A stretch of 64,000 bases of DNA from Hyphomonadaceae bacterium (GTDB lineage Bacteria > Pseudomonadota > Alphaproteobacteria > Caulobacterales > Aquidulcibacteraceae). Under the pieces are notes generated by a model. The model had not been told where the DNA came from, did not search any database, and saw only the letters and a list, made by a program, of their open reading frames with translations. This document shows positions 18,541-26,069 of the stretch, one piece after another; position 1 is the first letter of the stretch, and each line of letters begins with the position of its first letter. The stretch is from positions 62,001 to 126,000 of the forward strand of contig JAEUMP010000016.1 of NCBI GenBank assembly GCA_016791445.1. The letters run 5' to 3'. Both the position numbers and the translations under genes were made by a program.

Positions 18541-19587
18541 TCACGGCGGCGAAAGGGGCGGACGCGGCGGCAGCGGCTGCTCGATCAGGCTGGAGAGCGG
18601 CGGCGCGAGATCGGCGTAGTCATCCGCACGCAGTCCGAAAGCCCAGGGCGCCGCGCGCGCATTGATGCGCGCCGCCTCCTGCTCGCGCGCCGGATCTTCG
18701 GCGCGCGCGATGAGCTTCACCCAGTAGGTCTCGTCGGGCTCGGCATAGAGATCGGCTTCGATGAGCAGGCCGTCGAACGTGCGCGTCAGGACGCGCGCCT
18801 TCGCCGCGCCGCCGATCGCCGCCGCCTGCCGCACGTCGATGGGCTGTAGCCGGGCGAGACCCGAGGCCGCCGCCGAAATTGTCGACGGCGCAAGCACGGT
18901 GCGTGTGTGGTTCGGCGGCGCGAGCGAAAATCCCTGATCCTCGCTTGCACGCGTGATGCCGTAGGCGCCGCCGATCGCGAAGGTCAGATCCGCGCTCTTG
19001 ATGCGCGCGCGATCGAGTTCGAACGGCACGAGATCAAGCCATTCCGCCGGATTGCGCAGCGACGGGAGATCGCCGCGCACCTGCCAAGTCTGCGCTTCGT
19101 CCGGCTTGCGCAGGAAGACCGCCCCGCCCGGTTCGGCGCCGATGATCAGGTCAGCGAAGCGCGCGCCGCGCGCATCCTCCACTTGCACCAGCACGCCGGA
19201 GCCGCCTTTGGTCGGATCGCCGAGGCCGAGTCGGTCGTGGCGTGCCGGATCGCGCGTCATCGGCCGGAGATAGGCGAGGGATTCAAGCCCGCGGGTGAAC
19301 TGCCCCAGCCGCTCGCGCCGCACCGGGTAATTCCCCCGATCCCGCAACGCCCAGCCTTGTTCGGTGCGCTGGATTTCGTACCGCGCGTCCTTCGAGACGA
19401 TGGTGATGCGCGTGGCGTCCTTCGACTTCTGTGCGAAGGACGGCAGCACGAGGCCCGTCGCGGCCTCGGCGTCACGCGAGCGCGACTGGATGCCGACGGT
19501 GATGGCGGCGACAGACGCGACAATCACGGCGAGACCGACAATCCAGCTCGCGCGGCGCGCGCGCGCAGTGGCGAGTTCCGTCGTCAT
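18541..19587 (-). CDS. DUF4340 domain protein of a Gld-type ABC operon
   Basis: The 348-residue product has one N-terminal membrane helix (about residues 15-33), then a repeated beta-rich periplasmic region (ITIVSKDARYEIQRTEQGW, VLTRTFDGLLIEADLY) that fits DUF4340. Its start overlaps the stop of the upstream GldG-like gene (ATGA). DUF4340 proteins commonly accompany GldA/F/G-like ABC transporters in proteobacteria; the function is unknown. The Pro-rich C terminus (LPPRPPLSPP) is unusual. Confidence 0.8.
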   Translation of the reverse strand: MTTELATARARRASWIVGLAVIVASVAAITVGIQSRSRDAEAATGLVLPSFAQKSKDATRITIVSKDARYEIQRTEQGWALRDRGNYPVRRERLGQFTRGLESLAYLRPMTRDPARHDRLGLGDPTKGGSGVLVQVEDARGARFADLIIGAEPGGAVFLRKPDEAQTWQVRGDLPSLRNPAEWLDLVPFELDRARIKSADLTFAIGGAYGITRASEDQGFSLAPPNHTRTVLAPSTISAAASGLARLQPIDVRQAAAIGGAAKARVLTRTFDGLLIEADLYAEPDETYWVKLIARAEDPAREQEAARINARAAPWAFGLRADDYADLAPPLSSLIEQPLPPRPPLSPP

Positions 19588-21512
19588 GGCGTGCTTCCCT
19601 TGGCGCCCGTCGCGGCAGCGAGATCGGCGAGTTTCACGTCGGCGGTCCGGCGCTGACGGCGCCACATCATGTAGACGCCGGCCGCCGCCACCAGCAGCGG
19701 CGCGAGCCAGACATTGAGCAGGATCAGCCAGCCTTCAAGCTTGTCGAGCTCCGTGCGGTAACCGCGCTCCACCGCGCGCAACTGCTTGCGTACCTCCAGC
19801 GTCCGCGCGCGGAACCGTTCGATCTGCGCGCGCTCTTCGCTCGTGAGCTCGGCGCCGAGATTGCCGGAGAAGAACCCCGAGCCCTGCCCCCTCGCCTCAA
19901 GCGCGCGCAACTCCGCCTCGGTCTCCGCGAGTTCGTTCTGCAGCTGCTCCTGCGTCTCCACCATGCGCGCCTGCGCGGTGTTGCGGATGCCTTCGACCAC
20001 GTCCATGCGGCGCAGGCTCGGCGCGCGCGAACGCAGCGAGACGAGCGCGTCGCTGCCGCCCAGCTGGTCGATGGCGTTGAGCAAGAGCGCGGCGTTGTCC
20101 AGCAAGGGCTGGCCGCGTTGGCCGTCGAGATAGAAGTTGTCGTCGAAGAGATCGACGTCGCTGACAAGGACGATCATCACATCGTTTGTCGCGGCGGCGA
20201 GATGCGGCGCATCGGGCGCGGCGGCGACGGTGTCGGGGCGCGTCGGGAAAGCGGACGGCAGTTTGCCGGAGATGCGCAGCGCAACCGTCTCCTGCCGCGC
20301 GGCGGGCACGTATTGTTGGAGCAGCATCGTCGCATCCGGCCGCGAAAGCGCGGTAGCGGCGGGAATGCGCATGGTCTCGCCCGACGTGCGCGCCAGCGGC
20401 GTGACCGTGACGCCGTTCGTCGCCGTCCAGGTGAGCGCGCCGGGCGCGCCGACATTGATGCCGCGCGACAGGTTGGCGGTGACGAGATCTTCGCGGTTCA
20501 GACGATCCGCGCCGATTTCGAAGAAGAGCGGCTGCGGCATCACCAACGGTTGTCCGGACGGGCCCATGGTCTGGATCGGCAAGGCGTGCGCGCGGTCGAT
20601 GACCGCCTCGTCGCTCATCGCCACGCCCCACTTCTGCAGGAAAAGCGGCAGGCTCGAACGCGACGCGGCAGGATCGGAGGGCATGCCGAATGGGCCCGGC
20701 GCCTGCGCCGCCATCACCGCCGCCGGATCGAGGGCGATAAAGGCGCGCCCCTTCGTCATCAGGAACTGGTCGATCACATAGAGCTGCTGCTCGCTCAGCG
20801 CCCACGGCTGGATGATGGCGAGGAGATCGATGTCGGGGTCGATGCCGGTGAAGTCGGGCTGAAGCTTCTGCACGTCGGCCATGCGCACGAGTTCGCCGAG
20901 CACATACGGCTGGCCGCTGCGGCCGCCGGCCTGCTCGGTGGCGAGTTCCGGCTCCCACGGGAGCGCCGTAATCAGCGCGACTTTCTTGCGGTCGGCGTTC
21001 TGCAGTTCGGCGATGAGCCGGGTGAGCTCGTATTCGAGGAACGGCTCGCGATCCCATGCGAGCTGCGGGATGACCACGCTTTCATCGACGGCGTTGACGC
21101 CGGACACGCCGAGATAGATCGGATCGGCCCCGCGCTCGACATTCAGCGGTTCGATGCCGGCGGCGACGGCGTCATCTTCCGCCTCGGTGAACCGCACCGG
21201 ATCGACTTCCAGCACGCGCACCTTGCCGCTGGAAACGCGCGCATAGGACTGCAAGAGCTCCCGCACGCGCGCGCCATAGGTGCGGACCTGCGGATACCGG
21301 GCGGCGGCGTCACGGGAATAATAGAAGGTGAGCGTGATCGGCTCGTTCAGTTCCTTGAGTGTGCGCTTGGTGCCTTTGGACAGCGAGTAGAGGCTGTTCT
21401 CCGTGAGATCGAGGCGTGCAGCCGAGAGCCAGCTCGAGACGACGATGTTGCCGGCGAGAAAGATCACCGCGAGCGCGGCGAAGACGATGAGGGCGTAACG
21501 TCGGGCGGACAT
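19584..21512 (-). CDS. GldG-like auxiliary subunit of an uncharacterised ABC transporter
   Basis: The 642-residue product has an N-terminal helix (residues 6-28), then the family stretch LDLTENSLYSLSKGTKRTLK and YYSRDA, a large extracytoplasmic domain, a coiled-coil Glu/Arg-rich segment near residues 530-590, and a C-terminal helix before a short RRQRR tail. This is the ABC_transp_aux (GldG) architecture. The gliding-motility name comes from Bacteroidetes and should not be taken to mean gliding here. It is 4 bp after the permease gene. Confidence 0.85.
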   Translation of the reverse strand: MSARRYALIVFAALAVIFLAGNIVVSSWLSAARLDLTENSLYSLSKGTKRTLKELNEPITLTFYYSRDAAARYPQVRTYGARVRELLQSYARVSSGKVRVLEVDPVRFTEAEDDAVAAGIEPLNVERGADPIYLGVSGVNAVDESVVIPQLAWDREPFLEYELTRLIAELQNADRKKVALITALPWEPELATEQAGGRSGQPYVLGELVRMADVQKLQPDFTGIDPDIDLLAIIQPWALSEQQLYVIDQFLMTKGRAFIALDPAAVMAAQAPGPFGMPSDPAASRSSLPLFLQKWGVAMSDEAVIDRAHALPIQTMGPSGQPLVMPQPLFFEIGADRLNREDLVTANLSRGINVGAPGALTWTATNGVTVTPLARTSGETMRIPAATALSRPDATMLLQQYVPAARQETVALRISGKLPSAFPTRPDTVAAAPDAPHLAAATNDVMIVLVSDVDLFDDNFYLDGQRGQPLLDNAALLLNAIDQLGGSDALVSLRSRAPSLRRMDVVEGIRNTAQARMVETQEQLQNELAETEAELRALEARGQGSGFFSGNLGAELTSEERAQIERFRARTLEVRKQLRAVERGYRTELDKLEGWLILLNVWLAPLLVAAAGVYMMWRRQRRTADVKLADLAAATGAKGSTP

Positions 21513-21516
21513 GCGA

Positions 21517-22251
21517 TCAGCCTCCGCGCCGCGCGTCGACCGCGAGCATGGAGCCCGCAAGCGCCAACGCGATCAGCGACAGGAAATAGACTAGGGAGCG
21601 CAGCTCGATCACGCCGCGCTGGGCGGCGTCGAAGTGGTGGAGGATCGAAAGCGACCCGATGCCCTCGGCCATGCCGCCGCCGATGGCGCCCTTCAGGAAA
21701 TCAAGCACAAGCGGCAGGCCCGCCGCCGTGGCGACGAAGCAGACGAGCACCGCCAGCACGAACGCCACGACCTGCGTCGATGTCAGCGCCGAGAGCGCGG
21801 CGCCGATGGCGATGTAGGCGCCCGCCATGAGGAAGCTTGCGCCGTAGCCGACGAAGATCGCCGCATTGTCCGGGCTGCCGAGATAGTTGACCGTGATCCA
21901 GAGCGGGAAAGTCAGCACGAGCGCCGCGCCTGCAACGCTCCACGCCGCCAGAAACTTGCCAAGCACAAGCGACCATGTGGGCGCCGGCAATGTCAGCAAC
22001 AACTCGATCGCGCCGGAGCGCGCTTCGTCCGACCAGAGCCGCATGGCGATCGCCGGCATGAAGACGATGAAGAGCCACGGGTGGAACGCGAAGAATGCAG
22101 CTAGGTCCGCCCGACCCTGCTGGAAGAACCCGCCCACCTGAAAGGTGAACGTGCCGACCGCGATGAGAAACACCGCGACGAACACATAGGCGAGCGGCGT
22201 CGTCAGATACGAGAGGATTTCGCGGCGATAGACGGCGACGAGACTTTTCAC
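21517..22251 (-). CDS. ABC transporter permease, GldF/NosY type
   Basis: The 244-residue product has six hydrophobic helices and the ABC-2 permease start VYRREILSYLTTPLAYVFVA. The RSGAIELLLTLPAP loop is characteristic. The start is GTG 22251, which overlaps the ATPase stop (GTGA). It forms the membrane part of the four-gene transporter at 18541-22970. Confidence 0.88.
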   Translation of the reverse strand: MKSLVAVYRREILSYLTTPLAYVFVAVFLIAVGTFTFQVGGFFQQGRADLAAFFAFHPWLFIVFMPAIAMRLWSDEARSGAIELLLTLPAPTWSLVLGKFLAAWSVAGAALVLTFPLWITVNYLGSPDNAAIFVGYGASFLMAGAYIAIGAALSALTSTQVVAFVLAVLVCFVATAAGLPLVLDFLKGAIGGGMAEGIGSLSILHHFDAAQRGVIELRSLVYFLSLIALALAGSMLAVDARRGG

Positions 22252-22970
22252 AGGCCTTCCTCCCCGCCCGTGAGCGTTCGGAATGCAGCGTCGAGGTCGC
22301 CATGCTCCGCGACGAGATCGGCGGGTTTTGCGTCGGCGACCATCTTGCCCTTGTTGATGACGATGGCGCGCGTGCAGACCGCCTCGACTTCCTCGAGGCT
22401 GTGCGTCGACAGGATCACGCCGCGTTCGGCGCCCAGTCGACGGATGAGATCGCGCACGGACTGACGCTGGTTGGGATCGAGACCGTCGGTCGGCTCATCG
22501 AGAATGAGCAGCATCGGGTCGTGGACGAGTGCGGCGGCGAGGCCGACGCGGCGGCGATAGCCCTTGGACAGCGTTTCAATCGGGCGTCCGATCGCTTCGC
22601 CGAGCTGCGTGTCATGCGCGGCGCGGATCACGGCGTGGCGCGCGGAGTCCGTGGTCATGCCGCGGGTCTCGGCAATGAAGCGCAGGAACGTCCACGGCGT
22701 CATCTCACCGTAGAGCGGCGCCCCCTCCGGGAGATAGCCGACACGTTCCTGCGCGCGGCGACGATCCTGCGCGACATCTATGTTGAAGATCTTCGCGGTT
22801 CCCTCGTCGGGTTCGAGATAGCCCGCGATCATGCGCATGGTCGTGGTCTTGCCGGCGCCGTTGGGGCCGAGAAAGCCCACCACTTCACCGACATCAATGG
22901 AAAAGGTGACGTCGTCGACAGCGACCCGGCGACCGAAACTTTTCCGCAAGCCTTCGACTTGCAGCAGCAT
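22248..22970 (-). CDS. ABC transporter ATP-binding protein, GldA/NatA type
   Basis: The 240-residue ATPase has GPNGAGKTTTMRMIAGYL (Walker A), YLPEGAPLYGEMT (Q-loop region), LSKGYRRRVGLAAAL (signature) and LLILDEPTDGLDPNQ (Walker B), followed by STHSLEE. It is the first gene of the operon; the other three follow with overlaps or gaps of a few bases. The substrate is unknown. Confidence 0.9.
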   Translation of the reverse strand: MLLQVEGLRKSFGRRVAVDDVTFSIDVGEVVGFLGPNGAGKTTTMRMIAGYLEPDEGTAKIFNIDVAQDRRRAQERVGYLPEGAPLYGEMTPWTFLRFIAETRGMTTDSARHAVIRAAHDTQLGEAIGRPIETLSKGYRRRVGLAAALVHDPMLLILDEPTDGLDPNQRQSVRDLIRRLGAERGVILSTHSLEEVEAVCTRAIVINKGKMVADAKPADLVAEHGDLDAAFRTLTGGEEGL

Positions 22971-23060
22971 GCCCGTTCCTCAGGAAACCGTTGGGGAAAC
23001 CCGTTTGGCGGCGGGGTCTAAAGGCAGTCGCGGGGGTTGTCATCCTGCGACGGGCGCGCG

Positions 23061-23801
23061 TTACACGCGCAGAGTCAGTCCGCCGTCGACCGCGAGGCCC
23101 TGGCCCGTGACGAAGCCGCCATCCTCCGATGCGAGAAACAGCGCGGCGCGCGCGAGGTCGATCGGCTCGCCTAGGCGCCGAAGCACCGACTTCTTGGCCC
23201 AGATGTCGGCCACTTCAGGCCGCGCATCCCAAAGAGGCCCGGTCATGCCGGTCCGGATGGCGCCGGGCATCAGGTAGTTGGCGGTGATGCCGTACTTGCC
23301 GAGTTCCAGGGCGAAGCTGCGCGTGATGCCGGCGACGCCTGCCTTCGCGGCGCAGTAGGCGGCGAGGCCGTAATCGGTGCCTTCAGCCATGACGGAGGCC
23401 GTATTAATGATCCGCCCCGCGGCAGACTTCACGAGATGCGGAATCGCGGCGCGGCTGAGCCGGAACACGGACCTGAGATTGACCTCCACAACCCGATCGA
23501 ACGCCTCGTCGGTCATGTCCTTGGCGAGGGCGTTGTTCGAAATGCCGGCGTTGTTGAACAGAATGTCGAGCTGTCCGAACTGCGTGACGGCGGACGAGAC
23601 GATGCGCTCCGGTGCGTCGGCGCCCGAGATGTCGATCTCGAACGGGACGACGCCGTCCGCGACGCCGCCCTTGAACTTGCCCGGCAGATCCACCGCCAGC
23701 ACGCGCGCGCCTTCGGCCGCGAAAAGCGCCGCGCTCGCTTCGCCGATGCCGGACGCCGCGCCTGTGACGATCGCTGCGCGGGATGCAAGCCTGCCGACCA
23801 T
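23061..23801 (-). CDS. Short-chain dehydrogenase/reductase (SDR)
   Basis: The 246-residue classical SDR has the TGAASGIG cofactor motif near the N terminus, NNAG, the catalytic Ser (INTASVMAEG), and YCAAK (Tyr-x-x-x-Lys). It ends VTGQGLAVDGG. An Asp in AVDLPG after the second strand favours NAD(H) over NADP(H). The substrate is unknown. It starts at ATG 23801 and faces a 369-bp gap. Confidence 0.9.
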   Translation of the reverse strand: MVGRLASRAAIVTGAASGIGEASAALFAAEGARVLAVDLPGKFKGGVADGVVPFEIDISGADAPERIVSSAVTQFGQLDILFNNAGISNNALAKDMTDEAFDRVVEVNLRSVFRLSRAAIPHLVKSAAGRIINTASVMAEGTDYGLAAYCAAKAGVAGITRSFALELGKYGITANYLMPGAIRTGMTGPLWDARPEVADIWAKKSVLRRLGEPIDLARAALFLASEDGGFVTGQGLAVDGGLTLRV

Positions 23802-24170
23802 GATTTCTTCCTCCGATGTGATTTTCCGGAGGACTTTCGCGCCGGCGTGCGCCCGCGTCCACGCGGACGTTGCGGCAACCGTGCGCGAAAAACCACAGTG
23901 CCGCGCGCGCAACAAAGAACGCGCCGGTGGCGCGTTGCTGTCGGGCTTCGATTTTGGGAGAGAGTGGTGGTCGGCTGGCCAGAGATCAACGCTGCTGATC
24001 AGGGGGCTGGGGGGGCTGATGGATCTGACCCGCAAGGCCATTCCCTGTCCAACCGACCGTCGCTAAGGTCACCCGGATATGAGGCGCTTACAAGGCGCTA
24101 TTTTGTAATGTTGGCGCCTGACGCGCGCCGGCCTGTGAGTAACAGGCCGTTCTCCGGGGGATAAGCGTCC
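23802..24170. other. 369-bp gap without a gene
   Basis: No convincing reading frame is seen. Next to the SDR start the sequence is mixed. Further right there are G-runs (near 24000-24020), an AGGCGC/GCGCCT imperfect inverted repeat around 24092-24118, and a clean hairpin GGCCTG-7 nt-CAGGCC at 24130-24148. A GGGGG block at about 24156-24160 is the likely ribosome binding site for the DUF2794 gene. Promoters for both divergent genes should lie here, but none is clear enough to place. Confidence 0.5.
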
Positions 24171-24518
24171 TTGGATCCATCTCCGCCGACAGATTCTGCC
24201 GCCCAGCACAGTGTCCGGCGCATTTTTTTCGAGCGCCGGGAGCTCATGACCATCCTCTCCGCTTACGGTCGCGGCGTCGCGCAAGGGGACTGGAAGGACT
24301 ACGCGATGGACGCGCTGAGCGACCGGGCGCTCTTCTCCATCTACAAACGCGCCAGCGAGGCGCCGCTCTACCAGATTGAAAAGCGACCGGAATTGGCGCG
24401 CAAGCAGGGCGCGTGGGCGATCCTCTCCACGCAGGGCATGATCCTCAAGCGCGGCCACGACCTCGAGACGCTGCTCAAATTCTTCGACCGCAAGCGATTC
24501 GCGCTGGTGACGGACTGA
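24171..24518 (+). CDS. DUF2794 family protein
   Basis: The 115-residue product matches the alphaproteobacterial DUF2794 pattern: RIFFERREL, ILSAYGRGVAQGDWKDYAMD, SIYKRASEAPLYQIEKRP and GMILKRGHDLETLL. The function is unknown. TTG 24171 is chosen because a GGGGG block lies about 10 nt upstream and the family's RRIFFxRREL is kept. The downstream ATG at 24246 would delete that conserved part. A SRPBCC gene starts 2 bp after its stop. Confidence 0.88.
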   Translation: MDPSPPTDSAAQHSVRRIFFERRELMTILSAYGRGVAQGDWKDYAMDALSDRALFSIYKRASEAPLYQIEKRPELARKQGAWAILSTQGMILKRGHDLETLLKFFDRKRFALVTD

Positions 24519-24519
24519 C

Positions 24520-24966
24520 GTGGCGCACGCGATTCGCACCGAGTGCCTGATCGATGCGCCGCCGGCGAAGATCTGGTCGGTGCTGGCGGATTTCGCCCGC
24601 TGGCCGGACTGGAACCCGCTCAACCTCGAAGCGATCGGTGAGGCGAAAGTCGGCGCGCGCGTGCCGATGGTCTTCCGCGACCTGCCGAGCGGAAAGCCGG
24701 ACGCCGTGATTCGCCAGACCGTGACGATCGTCGCCGCCGAGCCGGGCCGGGAATTGGCGTGGGCGGGACACGTCCCGCTGATCTTCAGAGGCCGGCACGG
24801 CTTTTTGCTGACGCCGCGGGGAGCCGGGACACACGTTCTGCACACCGAAACGCTGTCGGGCCTGCTGCCGGCGACGTGGAGCGCCGAAAGGATCGCCCGA
24901 GATTTCACGCCCGCCTACGAGGCGGTCAACCGGGCGCTCGCGGCGCGGATCGCCGCCCTGCCCTGA
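24520..24966 (+). CDS. SRPBCC (START-like) domain protein
   Basis: The 148-residue product has the SRPBCC start (IDAPPAKIWSVLADFARWPDWNPL) and ends in a long C-terminal helix (FTPAYEAVNRALAARI). The fold forms a hydrophobic ligand pocket; members include lipid carriers, cyclases and toxin partners, so the ligand cannot be named. The start is GTG 24520, next to the DUF2794 stop. A bidirectional hairpin follows. Confidence 0.85.
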   Translation: MAHAIRTECLIDAPPAKIWSVLADFARWPDWNPLNLEAIGEAKVGARVPMVFRDLPSGKPDAVIRQTVTIVAAEPGRELAWAGHVPLIFRGRHGFLLTPRGAGTHVLHTETLSGLLPATWSAERIARDFTPAYEAVNRALAARIAALP

Positions 24967-24984
24967 AGCCGGCGCCAAAAACGA

Positions 24985-25010
24985 AGGCGCCCCGGTTTCC
25001 CGGGGCGCCT
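24985..25010. terminator. Bidirectional hairpin between convergent genes
   Basis: AGGCGCCCCGG (24985-24995) pairs perfectly with CCGGGGCGCCT (25000-25010) around a 4-nt loop. It lies between the stops of the SRPBCC gene and the minus-strand Bax-inhibitor gene. An A-rich run (CCAAAAACGAA) on its left gives a T-rich tail for the minus-strand transcript. Confidence 0.8.
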
Positions 25011-25050
25011 GGATTGCCGACTGCAAAGTTTCGCAGTTCGCCCAGTTCTC

Positions 25051-25806
25051 TCAGTCGCGCGAGGAGATGAGCGACAGGATGAACCGGAAGAGGTTGATGA
25101 AGGTGATGTAGAGGTTCAGCGCGCCGTAGGTCGTCGCCACCGCCAGACCGCGCGCATCGCCCGCGAGCTGGTAGTAGGAGTACTTCAGCTGCTGGGTTTC
25201 CCAGGCCGTGATGGCCGAGAAGAGCAGCACGCCCACGATCGAGATGATGAAGCTGAAGCCCGCGATCGGCGCGCCCGTGAAGGCCGCGACGCCGAAGTTC
25301 ACCAGCGACGCTATGATCATGCCGAAGACGCCCATGATCAGGAACGAGCCCCAACCGCTGAGGTCCTTCTTCGTGGTGTAGCCCCACAGGCTGAGCGAGC
25401 CGAACGCCGCCGCCGTGATGAAGAACGCCTTGGCGATGTCCATCATGCCGCCCGGCTGGCCGCCATAGACCATCAGCGTGACGCCGAGGCCCGTGCCCAT
25501 GAGGACGACGATGGACCAGTACAGCAGGTTCGCGCCCGTCGGCGACGGGTTCTTCATCGTGAACATCGAGATGAGCAGCAGCGCGAGCGGGCCGAACATC
25601 ACGGCATAGACGATCGGCGGCGCGAGCACGACGTTGCGGATCGGCTCGACGGTCGCCGAGATGTAGGCCAGCGCGCCCGAGATCACGAGGCCGAGCGCCA
25701 TCTTGTTATAGACGCCCAGCATGAAGGACCGCAGACCGGCGTCCACCGCCATGTCGGCGCGGCCGACCGGGATCGATCCCGCCTGTTGCCGCGAAAAGTC
25801 GTTCAT
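25051..25806 (-). CDS. Bax inhibitor-1 / YccA family membrane protein
   Basis: The 251-residue product has seven hydrophobic segments and BI-1 signatures: GVYNKMALGLVISG, the LIFTM-like ISMFTM, and a conserved C-terminal region QQLKYSYYQLAGDARGLAVA ending in LYITFINLFRFILSL. Family members act as pH-sensitive calcium leak channels or as regulators of FtsH. ATG 25806 has a good AGGAGG site (rc of CCTCCT at 25815-25820). It shares a terminator with the convergent SRPBCC gene. Confidence 0.93.
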   Translation of the reverse strand: MNDFSRQQAGSIPVGRADMAVDAGLRSFMLGVYNKMALGLVISGALAYISATVEPIRNVVLAPPIVYAVMFGPLALLLISMFTMKNPSPTGANLLYWSIVVLMGTGLGVTLMVYGGQPGGMMDIAKAFFITAAAFGSLSLWGYTTKKDLSGWGSFLIMGVFGMIIASLVNFGVAAFTGAPIAGFSFIISIVGVLLFSAITAWETQQLKYSYYQLAGDARGLAVATTYGALNLYITFINLFRFILSLISSRD

Positions 25807-26069
25807 CAGAATTACCTCCTGGGTCCCGCTGCGGCCCCCACACGCGAGGGCCCGGGACGACGCTGGGAATATGGAGATGGTCGCCTTGGGCGGCAAGCGC
25901 CCCACGGCGCTCCCGGTCTCGTGATCACGAGGGTTTGAGCGGTCGGCGGCGGGACGCGGCGGCGGCGTCCGGAGCCTTACGGCGCATGGGGCCCCGCCTC
26001 CGCAGGACGTTCTTTCCCCCGGGGAGGGACAGTTCTAAGGTCGGATCGCACGATTCGAGAGGACCCCGG

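Noticed and set aside
20118-21830. 570-residue plus-strand frame opposite the GldG-like and permease genes
   Set aside because: It is an antisense shadow with Arg/His/Asp composition that spans two convincing genes of the Gld-type operon.
18541-22970. Gliding motility operon
   Set aside because: The Gld names reflect family history in Bacteroidetes; the other gld/spr genes are absent and homologues are widespread in non-gliding proteobacteria.
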